A stretch of DNA of 43,395 nucleotides from Chlorobiaceae bacterium. Its GTDB lineage: Bacteria; Bacteroidota; Ignavibacteria; UBA10030; SZUA-254. A program made the position numbers and the translations under genes. The stretch spans positions 1 through 43,395 of the forward strand of contig PNNN01000011.1 in NCBI GenBank assembly GCA_013824245.1, given 5' to 3'. Below the pieces are notes generated by a model. It was given only the letters and a program-made list of their open reading frames with translations, was not told the origin of the DNA and ran no database searches. Positions 1 through 6,856 of the stretch are shown in pieces; the stretch's first letter is position 1; each line of letters begins with the position of its first letter.

Positions 1-52
1 TACAGTATAGCACTTTAATCACAACACCACATCGTCTGGACTGCCTATCCAT

Positions 53-76
53 CACCAGACAGGAGTCTGGTGTTTT
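53..76 (+). terminator. Rho-independent terminator of a gene left of the window
   Basis: An 8-bp perfect stem (CACCAGAC / GTCTGGTG, 53-60 and 65-72) closes a 4-nt loop and is followed by TTTT on the plus strand. It faces towards phoU, so it would end a plus-strand transcript entering from outside the window. The opposite strand has no T run after the stem. Confidence 0.6.
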
Positions 77-169
77 AACGGCTTAATAAATTAAGGACTC
101 CGATACTCCATTACTCCATTCTTCCGTAAAACAAATCTTTTCAAAATTGTAATAATATTTTTACTGGGT

Positions 170-832
170 TTATTTTTGTTTCTCCGAGTGATGTTTTACT
201 ATTCTTGCCTGCGCAATAAAAATCACTTCTTCTGCAATGTTTGTGGCGAGATCGGCAACACGTTCTAAATTTCTGCTTACACGTATCAGATGCATTCCTG
301 CTTCGATTGAGCGCTGATTGTTTTTCATTCGTTCAATCACTCGGATGAAAATATCTTTGTTAAAATTATCAATCGTATCATCCATCCCTAAAACATCCAT
401 TCCTAATTTTGTGTCGGAATGAATAAAACTATCGAGCGCGTTATGAAGCATTTGTTCTGCAACTTCAGCCATTTTGGGCAAATAGATGTATGTTTCTTTT
501 TCACACTCCGCAAGCGAACAAACCGATTCTGCGATATTCACAGCGTGATCACCAATACGTTCAAGATCGTTGTTGATTTTTAAAGCAGAGAGAATAAAGC
601 GCAGATCGATTGCAACCGGCTGTTGAAGTGCTAATATATCAACAATGGAATTGTCGATCTCGATTTCGAGTGAATTAATTCTATCCTCACCGTCGATTAC
701 ACGTTGAGCCGTATTTGTATCGTCGTTAAGCAGAGCTTGCAGAGAATCGTGAACTGCTTTCTCCGCCAAGCTACCCATCTTAATTAGATTTGTTTTAAGA
801 CCGTTAAGTTCCTGTTCGAAATGTCGTTGCAT
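170..832 (-). CDS. phoU: Phosphate transport system regulatory protein PhoU
   Basis: This 220-aa protein has the normal PhoU length and the family's two tandem three-helix repeats. Each repeat carries the conserved metal-site signature: NNDLERIGDHAVNIAE at residues 88-102 (E91, D95) and RNLERVADLATNIAE at 187-201 (E190, D194). PhoU is a cytoplasmic peripheral protein that links the PstSCAB transporter to the PhoR kinase and damps the Pho response when phosphate is plentiful. It is the last gene of the minus-strand pst operon, behind pstB and a 39-aa ORF. No clear Shine-Dalgarno sequence precedes the ATG. The family call is secure; the signalling role comes from family knowledge. Confidence 0.96.
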   Translation of the reverse strand: MQRHFEQELNGLKTNLIKMGSLAEKAVHDSLQALLNDDTNTAQRVIDGEDRINSLEIEIDNSIVDILALQQPVAIDLRFILSALKINNDLERIGDHAVNIAESVCSLAECEKETYIYLPKMAEVAEQMLHNALDSFIHSDTKLGMDVLGMDDTIDNFNKDIFIRVIERMKNNQRSIEAGMHLIRVSRNLERVADLATNIAEEVIFIAQARIVKHHSEKQK

Positions 833-871
833 AATAATAAATCAATTAATAAATATGAACAATTCTATACA

Positions 872-991
872 TTATTTCCCCATTCGAAAATATTTATTTT
901 CAATCTGTTTTATCCATCTCGGGAAATTGATGAGGATAAAGTATGTAACTGCGATAGCCGTAATCGTAATGATAATATTTGTAATTAGCAT
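872..991 (-). CDS. 39-aa single-pass membrane peptide between pstB and phoU (unknown)
   Basis: This short ORF runs from ATG at 991 to TAA at 872 in the pstB-phoU gap. A good ribosome-binding site (AAAGGA, 8-nt spacer) lies directly after the pstB stop codon, and the gene starts 18 nt behind pstB. The peptide is hydrophobic over about residues 5-22 (Ile, Thr, Val, Ala, Phe) and then basic and amphipathic (FPRWIKQIENKYFRMGK). That pattern fits a single transmembrane helix with a cytoplasmic positively charged tail. I do not recognise the family. Its position suggests an accessory of the Pst transporter or of PhoU/PhoR signalling, but this is inference. A chance ORF is possible, although operon position, ribosome site and membrane-like composition all argue for a real gene. 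Confidence 0.55.
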   Translation of the reverse strand: MLITNIIITITAIAVTYFILINFPRWIKQIENKYFRMGK

Positions 992-1009
992 AATAATTAT
1001 CCTTTCTGT

Positions 1010-1771
1010 TTATCCGAATCTTCCTGTGATGTAATCTTCGGTTTGTTTTTCTTTAGGTGTTGTAAAAATCTTTTTTGTTTCGTCATATTCGATTAGACTG
1101 CCTAAGTAAAAGAAGGCGGTGTAATCGCTCACGCGCGCGGCTTGCTGCATGTTGTGCGTAACAATGACGATTGTATAGTTTTCTTTTAACTCGTAAATCA
1201 ATTCTTCAATCTTCGATGTGGCAAGCGGATCCAGCGCGCTTGCCGGTTCGTCCATTAAAAGAATGTCTGGATTTACCGCTAAGGCGCGTGCGATGCAAAG
1301 CCGTTGCTGCTGACCGCCCGATAGTGCAAGTCCGCTTTTCTTAAGATCGTCTTTGACTTCGCTCCAAAGAGCAGATCGTTGCAGACTTTTCTCAACAATT
1401 TCATCTAATATTTTCTTATCGTGAACTCCGTTTATCCTCGGTCCATAAGCAACATTGTCAAAGATAGATTTTGGAAATGGATTCGATTTTTGGAAAATCA
1501 TTCCAACCTTCTTCCTCAGCTCGACAACATCGATACCGTTATAATAAATATCCGTCCCGTCTATTAAAACCGAACCGTCTATTCTTACGTTATCAATGAG
1601 ATCGTTCATCCGGTTAAGCGAGCGGAGGAATGTAGATTTTCCGCAACCTGAAGGACCGATCAAAGCGGTAACACGGTTTGCAGGAATATCGAGCGAGATA
1701 TTTTTTAGCGCGTGCTTCTCTCCGTAATGAAGATTGAGATTCTTTGTTATAATTTTAGTTTCAGTCGTCAT
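1010..1771 (-). CDS. pstB: Phosphate ABC transporter ATP-binding protein PstB
   Basis: This 253-aa protein is the ATPase subunit of the high-affinity phosphate importer. It shows Walker [10 protein letters not shown] (residues 39-47), the Q-loop (QKSNPFP), the ABC signature LSGGQQQ (150-156), Walker B ILLMDEP with catalytic E175, the D-loop SALDP and switch His206 in VTHNM. The length is typical of PstB, and [17 protein letters not shown] is characteristic of this subfamily. It starts 2 nt after the pstA stop codon, so the two genes are co-transcribed. The product works as a dimer at the cytoplasmic face of PstA and PstC. No anomaly was seen. Confidence 0.97.
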   Translation of the reverse strand: MTTETKIITKNLNLHYGEKHALKNISLDIPANRVTALIGPSGCGKSTFLRSLNRMNDLIDNVRIDGSVLIDGTDIYYNGIDVVELRKKVGMIFQKSNPFPKSIFDNVAYGPRINGVHDKKILDEIVEKSLQRSALWSEVKDDLKKSGLALSGGQQQRLCIARALAVNPDILLMDEPASALDPLATSKIEELIYELKENYTIVIVTHNMQQAARVSDYTAFFYLGSLIEYDETKKIFTTPKEKQTEDYITGRFG

Positions 1772-1773
1772 AC

Positions 1774-2670
1774 TTATATCGCTTTTGCCCGCAATCGGTA
1801 TCGTAAAAATACAGCGGAGAAATTTAAGAGAAACGTCAAGGCAAGCAAAACAAGTGCTGTCGCATATTGGATTCCAATAGTCGCTTCAACATCGGTGGAT
1901 TGAGTTGACATCACATAAAGGTGATAACCAAGCTGCATAAATTGGTCTGATAGCGACGATGGCAGATGAGGTAGAAAATATGCAACTCCGGTAAATAGAA
2001 TCGGAGCTACCTCGCCTGCGCCGCGACCCACTGCTAAAATGGCGCCGGTGAGAATTCCGGTGTAAGCATTCGGAAGAACGACTTTTATAATCGTTTGAAA
2101 TTTCGTGGCGCCAAGCGCGAGACTTCCTTCCCGTAAATCTCTCGGAACTGCCCGCAACGATTCTTCAACAGAAACGATCACAACAGGAAGTGTTAGGAGT
2201 GCCATAGTAAGACTTGCCCAGAGAATATTCGGCTGTCCCCAATGTAGTTGTGCGTCTCCTGAAATAAACTTATCTATACCGCCGCCGACAAATTGTACGA
2301 AGAATCCAAGCCCGAAGAGTCCAAAAACAATTGCAGGAACGCCAGCGAGCGTGTTCACCGCAAAGCGTATCAGTTTTGTAAAAATTGAGCTGCGGTTTGC
2401 ATACTCACTAAGATAAATTGCAGTAATCGTTCCGATAGGAACCGCCGCAATTGACATGATGAGAACCAGCAATACTGTGCCGATAATCGCGGGGAATATT
2501 CCGCCTGCGGTCATACCTTCTGCCGGAGCGCCGGTAAGAAATTCCCACGATATTTTTCCCCACCCGCCTCTGATGATTTCAAACAACATGAAAGCGATAG
2601 CTGAAACAATCAGCAGGGTTGCCACAGCAGTCGAAAATACAAACATCCATCCGATAATTTTCTTCTTCAT
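1774..2670 (-). CDS. pstA: Phosphate ABC transporter permease PstA
   Basis: This 298-aa inner-membrane permease has six predicted transmembrane segments. The first is at about residues 8-30, and five more lie in the BPD_transp_1 domain at about 65-295. The cytoplasmic EAA-type loop that docks onto PstB is visible as [26 protein letters not shown] at about residues 170-195. Its start overlaps the pstC stop by 4 nt (ATGA), and pstB follows 2 nt after its stop, so the three are translationally coupled. It pairs with PstC to form the phosphate channel. The assignment to PstA rather than PstC rests on gene order and on the lack of a long first periplasmic loop. Confidence 0.96.
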   Translation of the reverse strand: MKKKIIGWMFVFSTAVATLLIVSAIAFMLFEIIRGGWGKISWEFLTGAPAEGMTAGGIFPAIIGTVLLVLIMSIAAVPIGTITAIYLSEYANRSSIFTKLIRFAVNTLAGVPAIVFGLFGLGFFVQFVGGGIDKFISGDAQLHWGQPNILWASLTMALLTLPVVIVSVEESLRAVPRDLREGSLALGATKFQTIIKVVLPNAYTGILTGAILAVGRGAGEVAPILFTGVAYFLPHLPSSLSDQFMQLGYHLYVMSTQSTDVEATIGIQYATALVLLALTFLLNFSAVFLRYRLRAKAI

Positions 2671-3794
2671 GCTGTCCCCTGAAATTTCTTCTGGAGTTTA
2701 TTGCGTACATAAAACTCGGCGACGGCGTTTAAAATGAATGTAAAGATGAAAAGAATCGAACCGATGAAAAATAAAACGTTGTAATGTGTATCGCCGAAAA
2801 CAACTTCTGCCATCTCGGCGCCGATGGTTGCAGACATTGTTCGGATTGGCTCGAAGAAGTTCATCGACATCAACGACGCATTACCTGTTGCCATCAGAAC
2901 GATCATCGTTTCGCCGAATGCGCGTCCGACACCGAGAAGAAGCGCTGCAAATACACCCGGTGTTGCGGCGGGTAAAACAACGAAGAGAGCCGTTTGCCAT
3001 TTAGTCGCGCCAAGCGCCAAGCTCGCTTCAGTCATAAATTTTGGAACTGCGGAAAGAGCATCCTCTGTTACGCTGTAAATAATCGGTATCGCGGCGAGCG
3101 AGAGAGCAATTCCTCCGACGAACGCATTGAGTCGGTACTGATATCCAAAAAAATGCTGGAATAAACTTGCCAATGTAACAAGCGCAAAAAATCCGATAAC
3201 AACAGATGGGAAGCCGGATAGAAATTCAATTGTAGGTTTAAGGATTTCCCGAAGTTTTCTCGGCGCGAAGAACGATGTGTACAAAGCGGCGAGTATCGCG
3301 ATAGGTGCGCCGATCAGAACTGCAATAAATGTAACTTTGAAACTTCCGATAATTAACGGAAGCAATCCGTATTTTGGATTTTCGGAAACGGGCTGCCACT
3401 CTTTGCCGAGCAAATTCTTGGCAGTCGCGTCACCTTCGTAGCCGGATGATTCCACAGATTTATTTTTCTGTTCGGTAATATGCTCGCTTGCAGTAGATGA
3501 TTCTTCGCCGTAGGTTTCCTGAACTAATTCACTGTTAGTGACAGATGTTTGTTTAGCAGGTGAAAATATCGGCGCCGCTTCACGGAAGACAAAAATAAAA
3601 ATCAGAACAATGACGGCAAATGAAATAAACGATACGCCTTTGATTATATTCTCCGCAATAAATTCACCGATCCGAAAACGTTTTTTCAAATTTATATTTC
3701 CGCTGGCAATTTTAGATGTGGTATAAAGATGCGCGGATGATCTCGTATTTCGATCAGTTGAGAAAGCGTTCGTTTGTGTTCTGTTCAGAATCAA
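2667..3794 (-). CDS. pstC: Phosphate ABC transporter permease PstC with enlarged periplasmic loop
   Basis: This is the partner permease of PstA. Residues about 45-72 form the first transmembrane helix, and the BPD_transp_1 domain covers about 150-370, with the EAA loop near [24 protein letters not shown]. At 375 aa it is longer than the usual 300-330. After the first helix there is a low-complexity stretch rich in Ser, Glu and Thr (about residues 78-128) that should lie in the periplasm. The start is uncertain. TTG at 3794 gives a basic N-terminal extension without an obvious ribosome site. TTG at 3689 (LKKRFRIGEF) has GGAAA upstream and gives 340 aa. A PHO-box promoter lies upstream, so pstC can be transcribed independently of pstS. 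Confidence 0.94.
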   Translation of the reverse strand: MILNRTQTNAFSTDRNTRSSAHLYTTSKIASGNINLKKRFRIGEFIAENIIKGVSFISFAVIVLIFIFVFREAAPIFSPAKQTSVTNSELVQETYGEESSTASEHITEQKNKSVESSGYEGDATAKNLLGKEWQPVSENPKYGLLPLIIGSFKVTFIAVLIGAPIAILAALYTSFFAPRKLREILKPTIEFLSGFPSVVIGFFALVTLASLFQHFFGYQYRLNAFVGGIALSLAAIPIIYSVTEDALSAVPKFMTEASLALGATKWQTALFVVLPAATPGVFAALLLGVGRAFGETMIVLMATGNASLMSMNFFEPIRTMSATIGAEMAEVVFGDTHYNVLFFIGSILFIFTFILNAVAEFYVRNKLQKKFQGTA

Positions 3795-3842
3795 TTTGTT
3801 TTATACGACATGATTTTATGATGTATGCTATTATCCAGCATA

Positions 3843-3850
3843 ACAATCTA
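3843..3850 (-). promoter_or_regulatory. Candidate -7 element of the pstC promoter
   Basis: TAGATTGT on the minus strand is close to the Bacteroidota -7 consensus TAnnTTTG. It lies 9 nt downstream of the last PHO-box hexamer, the same distance as at the porin promoter. It would start transcription about 40-45 nt before the pstC TTG at 3794. Confidence 0.5.
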
Positions 3851-3859
3851 TGAAATGAA

Positions 3860-3898
3860 GATTACCCGCAGGTTATTGCAATGTTAAGAAATTGTTAA
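3860..3898 (-). promoter_or_regulatory. PHO box upstream of pstC (four 11-bp-spaced hexamers)
   Basis: Read on the minus strand, the hexamers TTAACA, TTAACA, ATAACC and GTAATC follow each other, each separated by exactly 5 nt (11-bp period; plus coordinates 3893-3898, 3882-3887, 3871-3876, 3860-3865). Tandem 11-bp repeats contacting one DNA face are the known binding architecture of PhoB/PhoP-type OmpR-family regulators. A PhoB is encoded at 9874-10557. That this box binds PhoB is inferred from spacing, gene context and the similar box before the porin. Confidence 0.75.
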
Positions 3899-4016
3899 GA
3901 AATGAGGTGATTACTAGAGAATTATGGATTGGTTGAGCTTATGCAGCAAACGGAAGGAACTGAAAAACTCGCCGCTGCAGAAGCAAAAACGTTTTATCGC
4001 AATCTCTGAAAACTAA
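3899..4016. other. Spacer between the pstC PHO box and the 4017 palindrome
   Basis: No convincing gene is present. A 22-aa plus-strand ORF (3941-4009, ATG to TGA) has ordinary codons and could be the remnant of a lost gene, but there is no ribosome-binding site and I do not recognise it. With the PHO box, palindrome and pstS tail fragment, it fills the gap between pstC and the candidate toxin gene. Confidence 0.4.
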
Positions 4017-4049
4017 AACCTTGCGAAGGTTCTGAACCTTCGCAAGGTT
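4017..4049. repeat. Perfect 15-bp inverted repeat (REP-like palindrome)
   Basis: AACCTTGCGAAGGTT (4017-4031), a 3-nt loop CTG, then the exact reverse complement AACCTTCGCAAGGTT (4035-4049). Each arm is itself nearly self-complementary, so alternative folds are possible. On the minus strand the hairpin is followed by TTTTAGTTTT, so it could end transcripts coming from the toxin gene. It sits 8 nt from the stop codon of the distal pstS tail fragment. Strong dispersed palindromes of this type are common REP/MITE-like elements; whether this one is repeated elsewhere cannot be seen here. Confidence 0.8.
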
Positions 4050-4057
4050 GCATTACA

Positions 4058-4093
4058 TCATCTCACCGGAAAATATCCAACCTTTGTTACAAT
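4058..4093 (-). pseudogene. pstS: Fragment of the pstS 3' end (copy A, 11 codons plus stop)
   Basis: On the minus strand this piece reads IVTKVGYFPVR-stop, matching the C-terminus of the intact PstS (IVTKVGYFPVK-stop). Positions 4063-4093 match the copy at 5784-5814 over 31 nt without mismatch and the intact gene with one mismatch. The sequence just after the stop (GTAATGCA) also resembles that after the intact gene (GTAATTGCA). It marks the pstC-side edge of the accessory cassette and has no start codon of its own. Confidence 0.85.
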
Positions 4094-4172
4094 TAATTAT
4101 TGATGATGTTTTTTGAGAGAATGTATCGGGGGATGAGCAAACGAAAACTCAAAACAATTTTTGTTGTTTGAC

Positions 4173-4589
4173 TCAAAATAGGAAAGGATGAAGGAACTCA
4201 GGAATATCGTCCTTCAAATCAGTAATACACTTAACTAGTTTTATAATTGTTTCGCTTTTCAATATTCCCTTAGAAATCATAGTTTTTGAATTAAGCTTTT
4301 CTTGAAATTTTTCTTCAGTTATAGTTTTTCCACTATTCAAGACAAAAAGCTGGACGCAGGTATTGTTTGTAAAAAAATCTTTATTTGCTTCTAAGTAAAA
4401 TATCCCAACTCTCTGATTACAACCGTGATTATACTTACGGGAGGTTTTGGCAGTTGCGACAGGGACAGCAATAATGTCTTGAGTTGGAAGGTAAATTTTA
4501 TTGAGGATGATAATTAGCTTGTCGTCTACATTTCCGAGGGTGGGGTATTCATATCTAAGATCGTAATATATTTCCCCCCTTTTTACCAA
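4173..4589 (-). CDS. Candidate MazF/PemK-like toxin of a Panacea-type TA pair
   Basis: This 138-aa protein starts with VKRGEIYYDL, followed by DDKLIIILNK and IIAVPVATAKTSRKYN. That is the order of the opening strands in MazF/PemK RNases, where a KRGEIY-like strand, a (P)VIILN strand and a (V)PVT strand build the SH3-like barrel. The similarity is weak and I could not fix catalytic residues, so the toxin call is partly contextual. It begins 18 nt after the Panacea gene, whose product type is a known antitoxin scaffold. The start is TTG at 4589 with AGGAG about 11 nt upstream. The likely role is mRNA cleavage held in check by the upstream protein. The gene is visibly more A+T-rich than the pst genes, which suggests acquisition. 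Confidence 0.55.
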   Translation of the reverse strand: MVKRGEIYYDLRYEYPTLGNVDDKLIIILNKIYLPTQDIIAVPVATAKTSRKYNHGCNQRVGIFYLEANKDFFTNNTCVQLFVLNSGKTITEEKFQEKLNSKTMISKGILKSETIIKLVKCITDLKDDIPEFLHPFLF

Positions 4590-4607
4590 AGAGCTAAACT
4601 CCTGTAC

Positions 4608-5276
4608 TCAATAAGTGTTTTGGAATGCTAATATTTCTTGAACCATTTCCCCGGCTTCTTCTTCAGTCACTGGTGTCTTAGACGAAGCTACATCACGATA
4701 TGTAATAGGTACATCTTCCTTCCCCATTCTCTTCACGGCTCTTGACCAAGGTTTATCTGGTTCATGTGATGCTTTCGAAGCTACAGTTGCAGATACATTT
4801 TTGTATATTTCTGCGACCTCCTTTAAAATTTTTTGTTGACGTGGGGAAAATAATTTTAGATTTGGAGGTCTCTTTCCCTTAAAAGTGAACATGCGAATTT
4901 TATGGCCATCCGTGGTAACATCTTCTGTTTTATTGCAAGTTAATGCTTCTGCAAAATCTTCAGGTAGGCACACGTCATCTCTGTCAGTAATTTCATGATG
5001 AAGTTTTTTAGGAACTGGACCCTTCTTCCAAGCCTGGTATTCCAGATTAGTTACCGGAAGTCCGGTTTGTTCAAAATGTCTGAAATCTAACTCTGCAAGA
5101 AGCTTGTACATCATCATTTTGGTAGGATATTTGACATTTCTTGCAAAAAATACCATCGCCTCAATTATCTTTTGGCGATACTGGTCGGAGAATTTTTTAT
5201 CTTCAGAATTCAATTTAGACCTATTTGAAAATATGCTACATTGTCCTACTTTATTAGTATAACAAAGTAAATACAC
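4608..5276 (-). CDS. Panacea-domain (DUF4065/SocA-like) antitoxin
   Basis: This 222-aa protein matches the Panacea fold. Visible landmarks are KIIEAMVFFARNVKYPTKMMMYKLLAELDFRHFEQTG (about residues 35-70), then VTNLEYQAWKKGPVPKKLHHEI (the conserved Y-AW-GPVP core), and C-terminally SHEPDKPWSRAV. Panacea proteins act as antitoxins that neutralise many unrelated toxins and as adaptor-like proteins such as SocA. Here it precedes a small MazF-like gene by 18 nt. The start is uncertain: GTG at 5276 has no clear ribosome site, while TTG at 5213 (LNSEDKKF) has AGG about 6 nt upstream and keeps the whole domain. Composition is A+T-rich relative to pst. The domain call is confident; the partner assignment is inferred. 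Confidence 0.8.
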   Translation of the reverse strand: MYLLCYTNKVGQCSIFSNRSKLNSEDKKFSDQYRQKIIEAMVFFARNVKYPTKMMMYKLLAELDFRHFEQTGLPVTNLEYQAWKKGPVPKKLHHEITDRDDVCLPEDFAEALTCNKTEDVTTDGHKIRMFTFKGKRPPNLKLFSPRQQKILKEVAEIYKNVSATVASKASHEPDKPWSRAVKRMGKEDVPITYRDVASSKTPVTEEEAGEMVQEILAFQNTY

Positions 5277-5376
5277 AATTCAGTTCTTAGCGTGTTAAAT
5301 ATCACAGTTGTTGGGAGACTTGTTTAATATAGTAGTGATCGAAGTAAAAGTCAAATTTCTCAGAAGTATGTCGCTC

Positions 5377-5679
5377 TTAGCTGTGGGCATAAAGCATTTG
5401 AGCTTCTTTAACTACTGCCGCTCTGAAGTACCGACTTAAACTTGGCGGGGTATGGAGATCAACTTTTTTTTGAAACAAGGCAGAAAGTTCATCTTCCAAA
5501 TCGATATAGGCAAAGCCCGGCGTTCTATCGGGTAAAAACTTTACCAGAATATCGAGATCACTCTCTGAATTTGCGGTACCGTGAATTGATGATCCGAATA
5601 TAGAAAGTTTCTTAATGCCGTATTTTTCACAAATCGTCCGAAGCTTCTCGTTCGAAATTGTTGTGAATGTGCTCTTCAT
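5377..5679 (-). CDS. Minimal nucleotidyltransferase (MNT/MntA type), no HEPN partner
   Basis: This 100-aa protein is a stand-alone nucleotidyltransferase domain. The active-site motif IFGSSIHGTANSESDLDILV holds G29-S30 and the metal-binding D41 and D43, and the third carboxylate D74 is in KKVDLHTP. Proteins of this kind are usually the antitoxin half of HEPN/MNT pairs and adenylylate the HEPN toxin. No HEPN ORF lies beside it. The next gene downstream is the Panacea antitoxin, 100 nt away, and upstream is a pstS fragment. It may be an orphan antitoxin, or the HEPN gene may have been lost. All catalytic residues are present, so it should be active. Confidence 0.85.
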   Translation of the reverse strand: MKSTFTTISNEKLRTICEKYGIKKLSIFGSSIHGTANSESDLDILVKFLPDRTPGFAYIDLEDELSALFQKKVDLHTPPSLSRYFRAAVVKEAQMLYAHS

Positions 5680-5712
5680 TTGGCTTATATCGTTTGGTTG
5701 ATAGTTGTTACA

Positions 5713-5743
5713 TCAATGTAAGACTTTAAATATTCATTTTCAA
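5713..5743 (-). promoter_or_regulatory. Possible promoter of the MNT gene
   Basis: TTG (5741-5743) and TACATTGA (5713-5720) on the minus strand are 20 nt apart, close to the Bacteroidota layout TTG - 19-21 nt - TAnnTTTG. It would start transcription about 25-30 nt before the MNT gene. The -7 match is imperfect. Confidence 0.35.
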
Positions 5744-5778
5744 TTTAGAATCTGAAGTTGTAGAAGGGTAGTAAAGTG

Positions 5779-5840
5779 CTACCTCACCGGAAAATATCCA
5801 ACCTTTGTTACAATCTCCTGACCTTCTTTGCTTAATATCC
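5779..5840 (-). pseudogene. pstS: Fragment of the pstS 3' end (copy B, 19 codons plus stop)
   Basis: This piece reads ILSKEGQEIVTKVGYFPVR-stop on the minus strand. Positions 5784-5840 equal 6018-6074 in the intact pstS over 57 nt with one mismatch. Like copy A it ends in Arg-stop rather than the Lys-stop of the intact gene, so A and B resemble each other more at the end. Upstream the match to pstS stops, except for a possible ACAT remnant. An ATG at 5844 would give a 21-aa ORF, but no ribosome site is seen and I read it as a remnant. Confidence 0.88.
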
Positions 5841-6012
5841 GCATGTTACTTCGAAAGAGGATCTGACCAATGAGTTTGTTTTCTCGTTACATTCTTCGAC
5901 TTATCGTCGAAGAACACTCTAAAACCGACTAAAGATGCTGGTTCTCGAGTTAATAGTTTAATTCTTGACTATCGAGAGAACCTTTTTAGACAACCCCAAA
6001 GTTTCACTGCAA
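5841..6012. other. 172-nt non-coding segment with two hairpins between pstS and its tail copy B
   Basis: No gene is visible. The segment has a 9-bp perfect hairpin (TTCTTCGAC / GTCGAAGAA, 5892-5900 and 5906-5914, 5-nt loop). It also has a longer-range inverted repeat, GGTTCTC (5940-5946) with GAGAACC (5976-5982), followed on the plus strand by TTTTT. These may be terminators or folded ends of a mobile element. Confidence 0.55.
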
Positions 6013-6837
6013 TTACTTCACCGGAAAATATCCAACCTTTGTTACGATCTCCTGACCTTCTTTGCTTAATATCCAATCGATGTAATCTTTCATAGCGCCG
6101 GTTGGTCTGTTGCGTGTGTACATGTAAAGATAGCGGGAGATAGGATAATCACCCGACTTCACGTTCTCTTCTGTCGGCGCATACGCAGTTGAGTTAGCAT
6201 CTTTTTTAACTTTGAGGAGTTTAATACCTTTTGCGTAAGCCGCACCGCCGTAGCCGATACCGTTTTTGTCTTTGGAAACTGCATTCACCACCGCGGCTGT
6301 GCCGGGAAGCGTTTGTACCGATGGAGCGAAATCTTCACCGTCGAGCACGTTGTCTTTGAAATAAACGTATGTGCCGGAGCTGTTTTCACGTCCGTACACA
6401 ATTATTTTTGTGTCAGGTCCGCCAACTTGTTTCCAGTTTGTTGTTTTGCCTGTGTAAATATCTTTAAGTTGTGAAAGACTTAATTCATCCACCGGATTAT
6501 TTTCCCGCACGTAAATGGCAAGACCGTCTTTTGCCGCTTTAATTTCTACACCAAGCGTGTTGAATCTCTGCTTTAGTTTTTCTTTTTCGGATTTCTTCAT
6601 TGATCGGGATGCATTGCATATATCCGTTGTGCCGTTGATGAGCGCCGAAATACCGACACCTGATCCGCCGCCTGTTACCTGCACAGTTACATCAGGATGT
6701 TTTGACATGTACAACTCTGCCCATCTTTGTGCAAGGATCACCATCGTATCGGAACCTTTTACGGTGATCGTTTCACCCTTTTGCATAAAGCCGAATGCGG
6801 CAATTGCAATAATTAGTGTTAAGATTATTTTTTTCAT
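6013..6837 (-). CDS. pstS: Periplasmic phosphate-binding protein PstS
   Basis: This is the phosphate-capturing subunit of the Pst importer. I chose ATG at 6837 (274 aa): it starts a proper signal peptide (MKKIILTLIIAIAAFGF) and has AGGAA about 9 nt upstream. The longer open frame to 6918 would read through an intergenic repeat. Phosphate-binding features are visible: VKGSDTMVILAQRW near the N-terminus, TGGGSGVGISALINGTTDICNASR, and YGRENSSGTYVYFKD. The C-terminus WILSKEGQEIVTKVGYFPVK is the segment duplicated twice downstream. It lies behind the porin gene in the same direction, sharing that gene's PHO-box promoter. In a standard pst operon pstC would follow directly; here an accessory cassette intervenes. 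Confidence 0.95.
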   Translation of the reverse strand: MKKIILTLIIAIAAFGFMQKGETITVKGSDTMVILAQRWAELYMSKHPDVTVQVTGGGSGVGISALINGTTDICNASRSMKKSEKEKLKQRFNTLGVEIKAAKDGLAIYVRENNPVDELSLSQLKDIYTGKTTNWKQVGGPDTKIIVYGRENSSGTYVYFKDNVLDGEDFAPSVQTLPGTAAVVNAVSKDKNGIGYGGAAYAKGIKLLKVKKDANSTAYAPTEENVKSGDYPISRYLYMYTRNRPTGAMKDYIDWILSKEGQEIVTKVGYFPVK

Positions 6838-6856
6838 TGCTTGTATTCCTTTCGTT

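Noticed and set aside
3941-4009. 22-aa plus-strand ORF near the pstC promoter
   Set aside because: No ribosome site or recognisable family; mentioned only as spacer content.
5779-5844. 21-aa ORF starting at ATG 5844
   Set aside because: It consists almost entirely of the duplicated pstS tail and has no ribosome site, so it is treated as a gene fragment.
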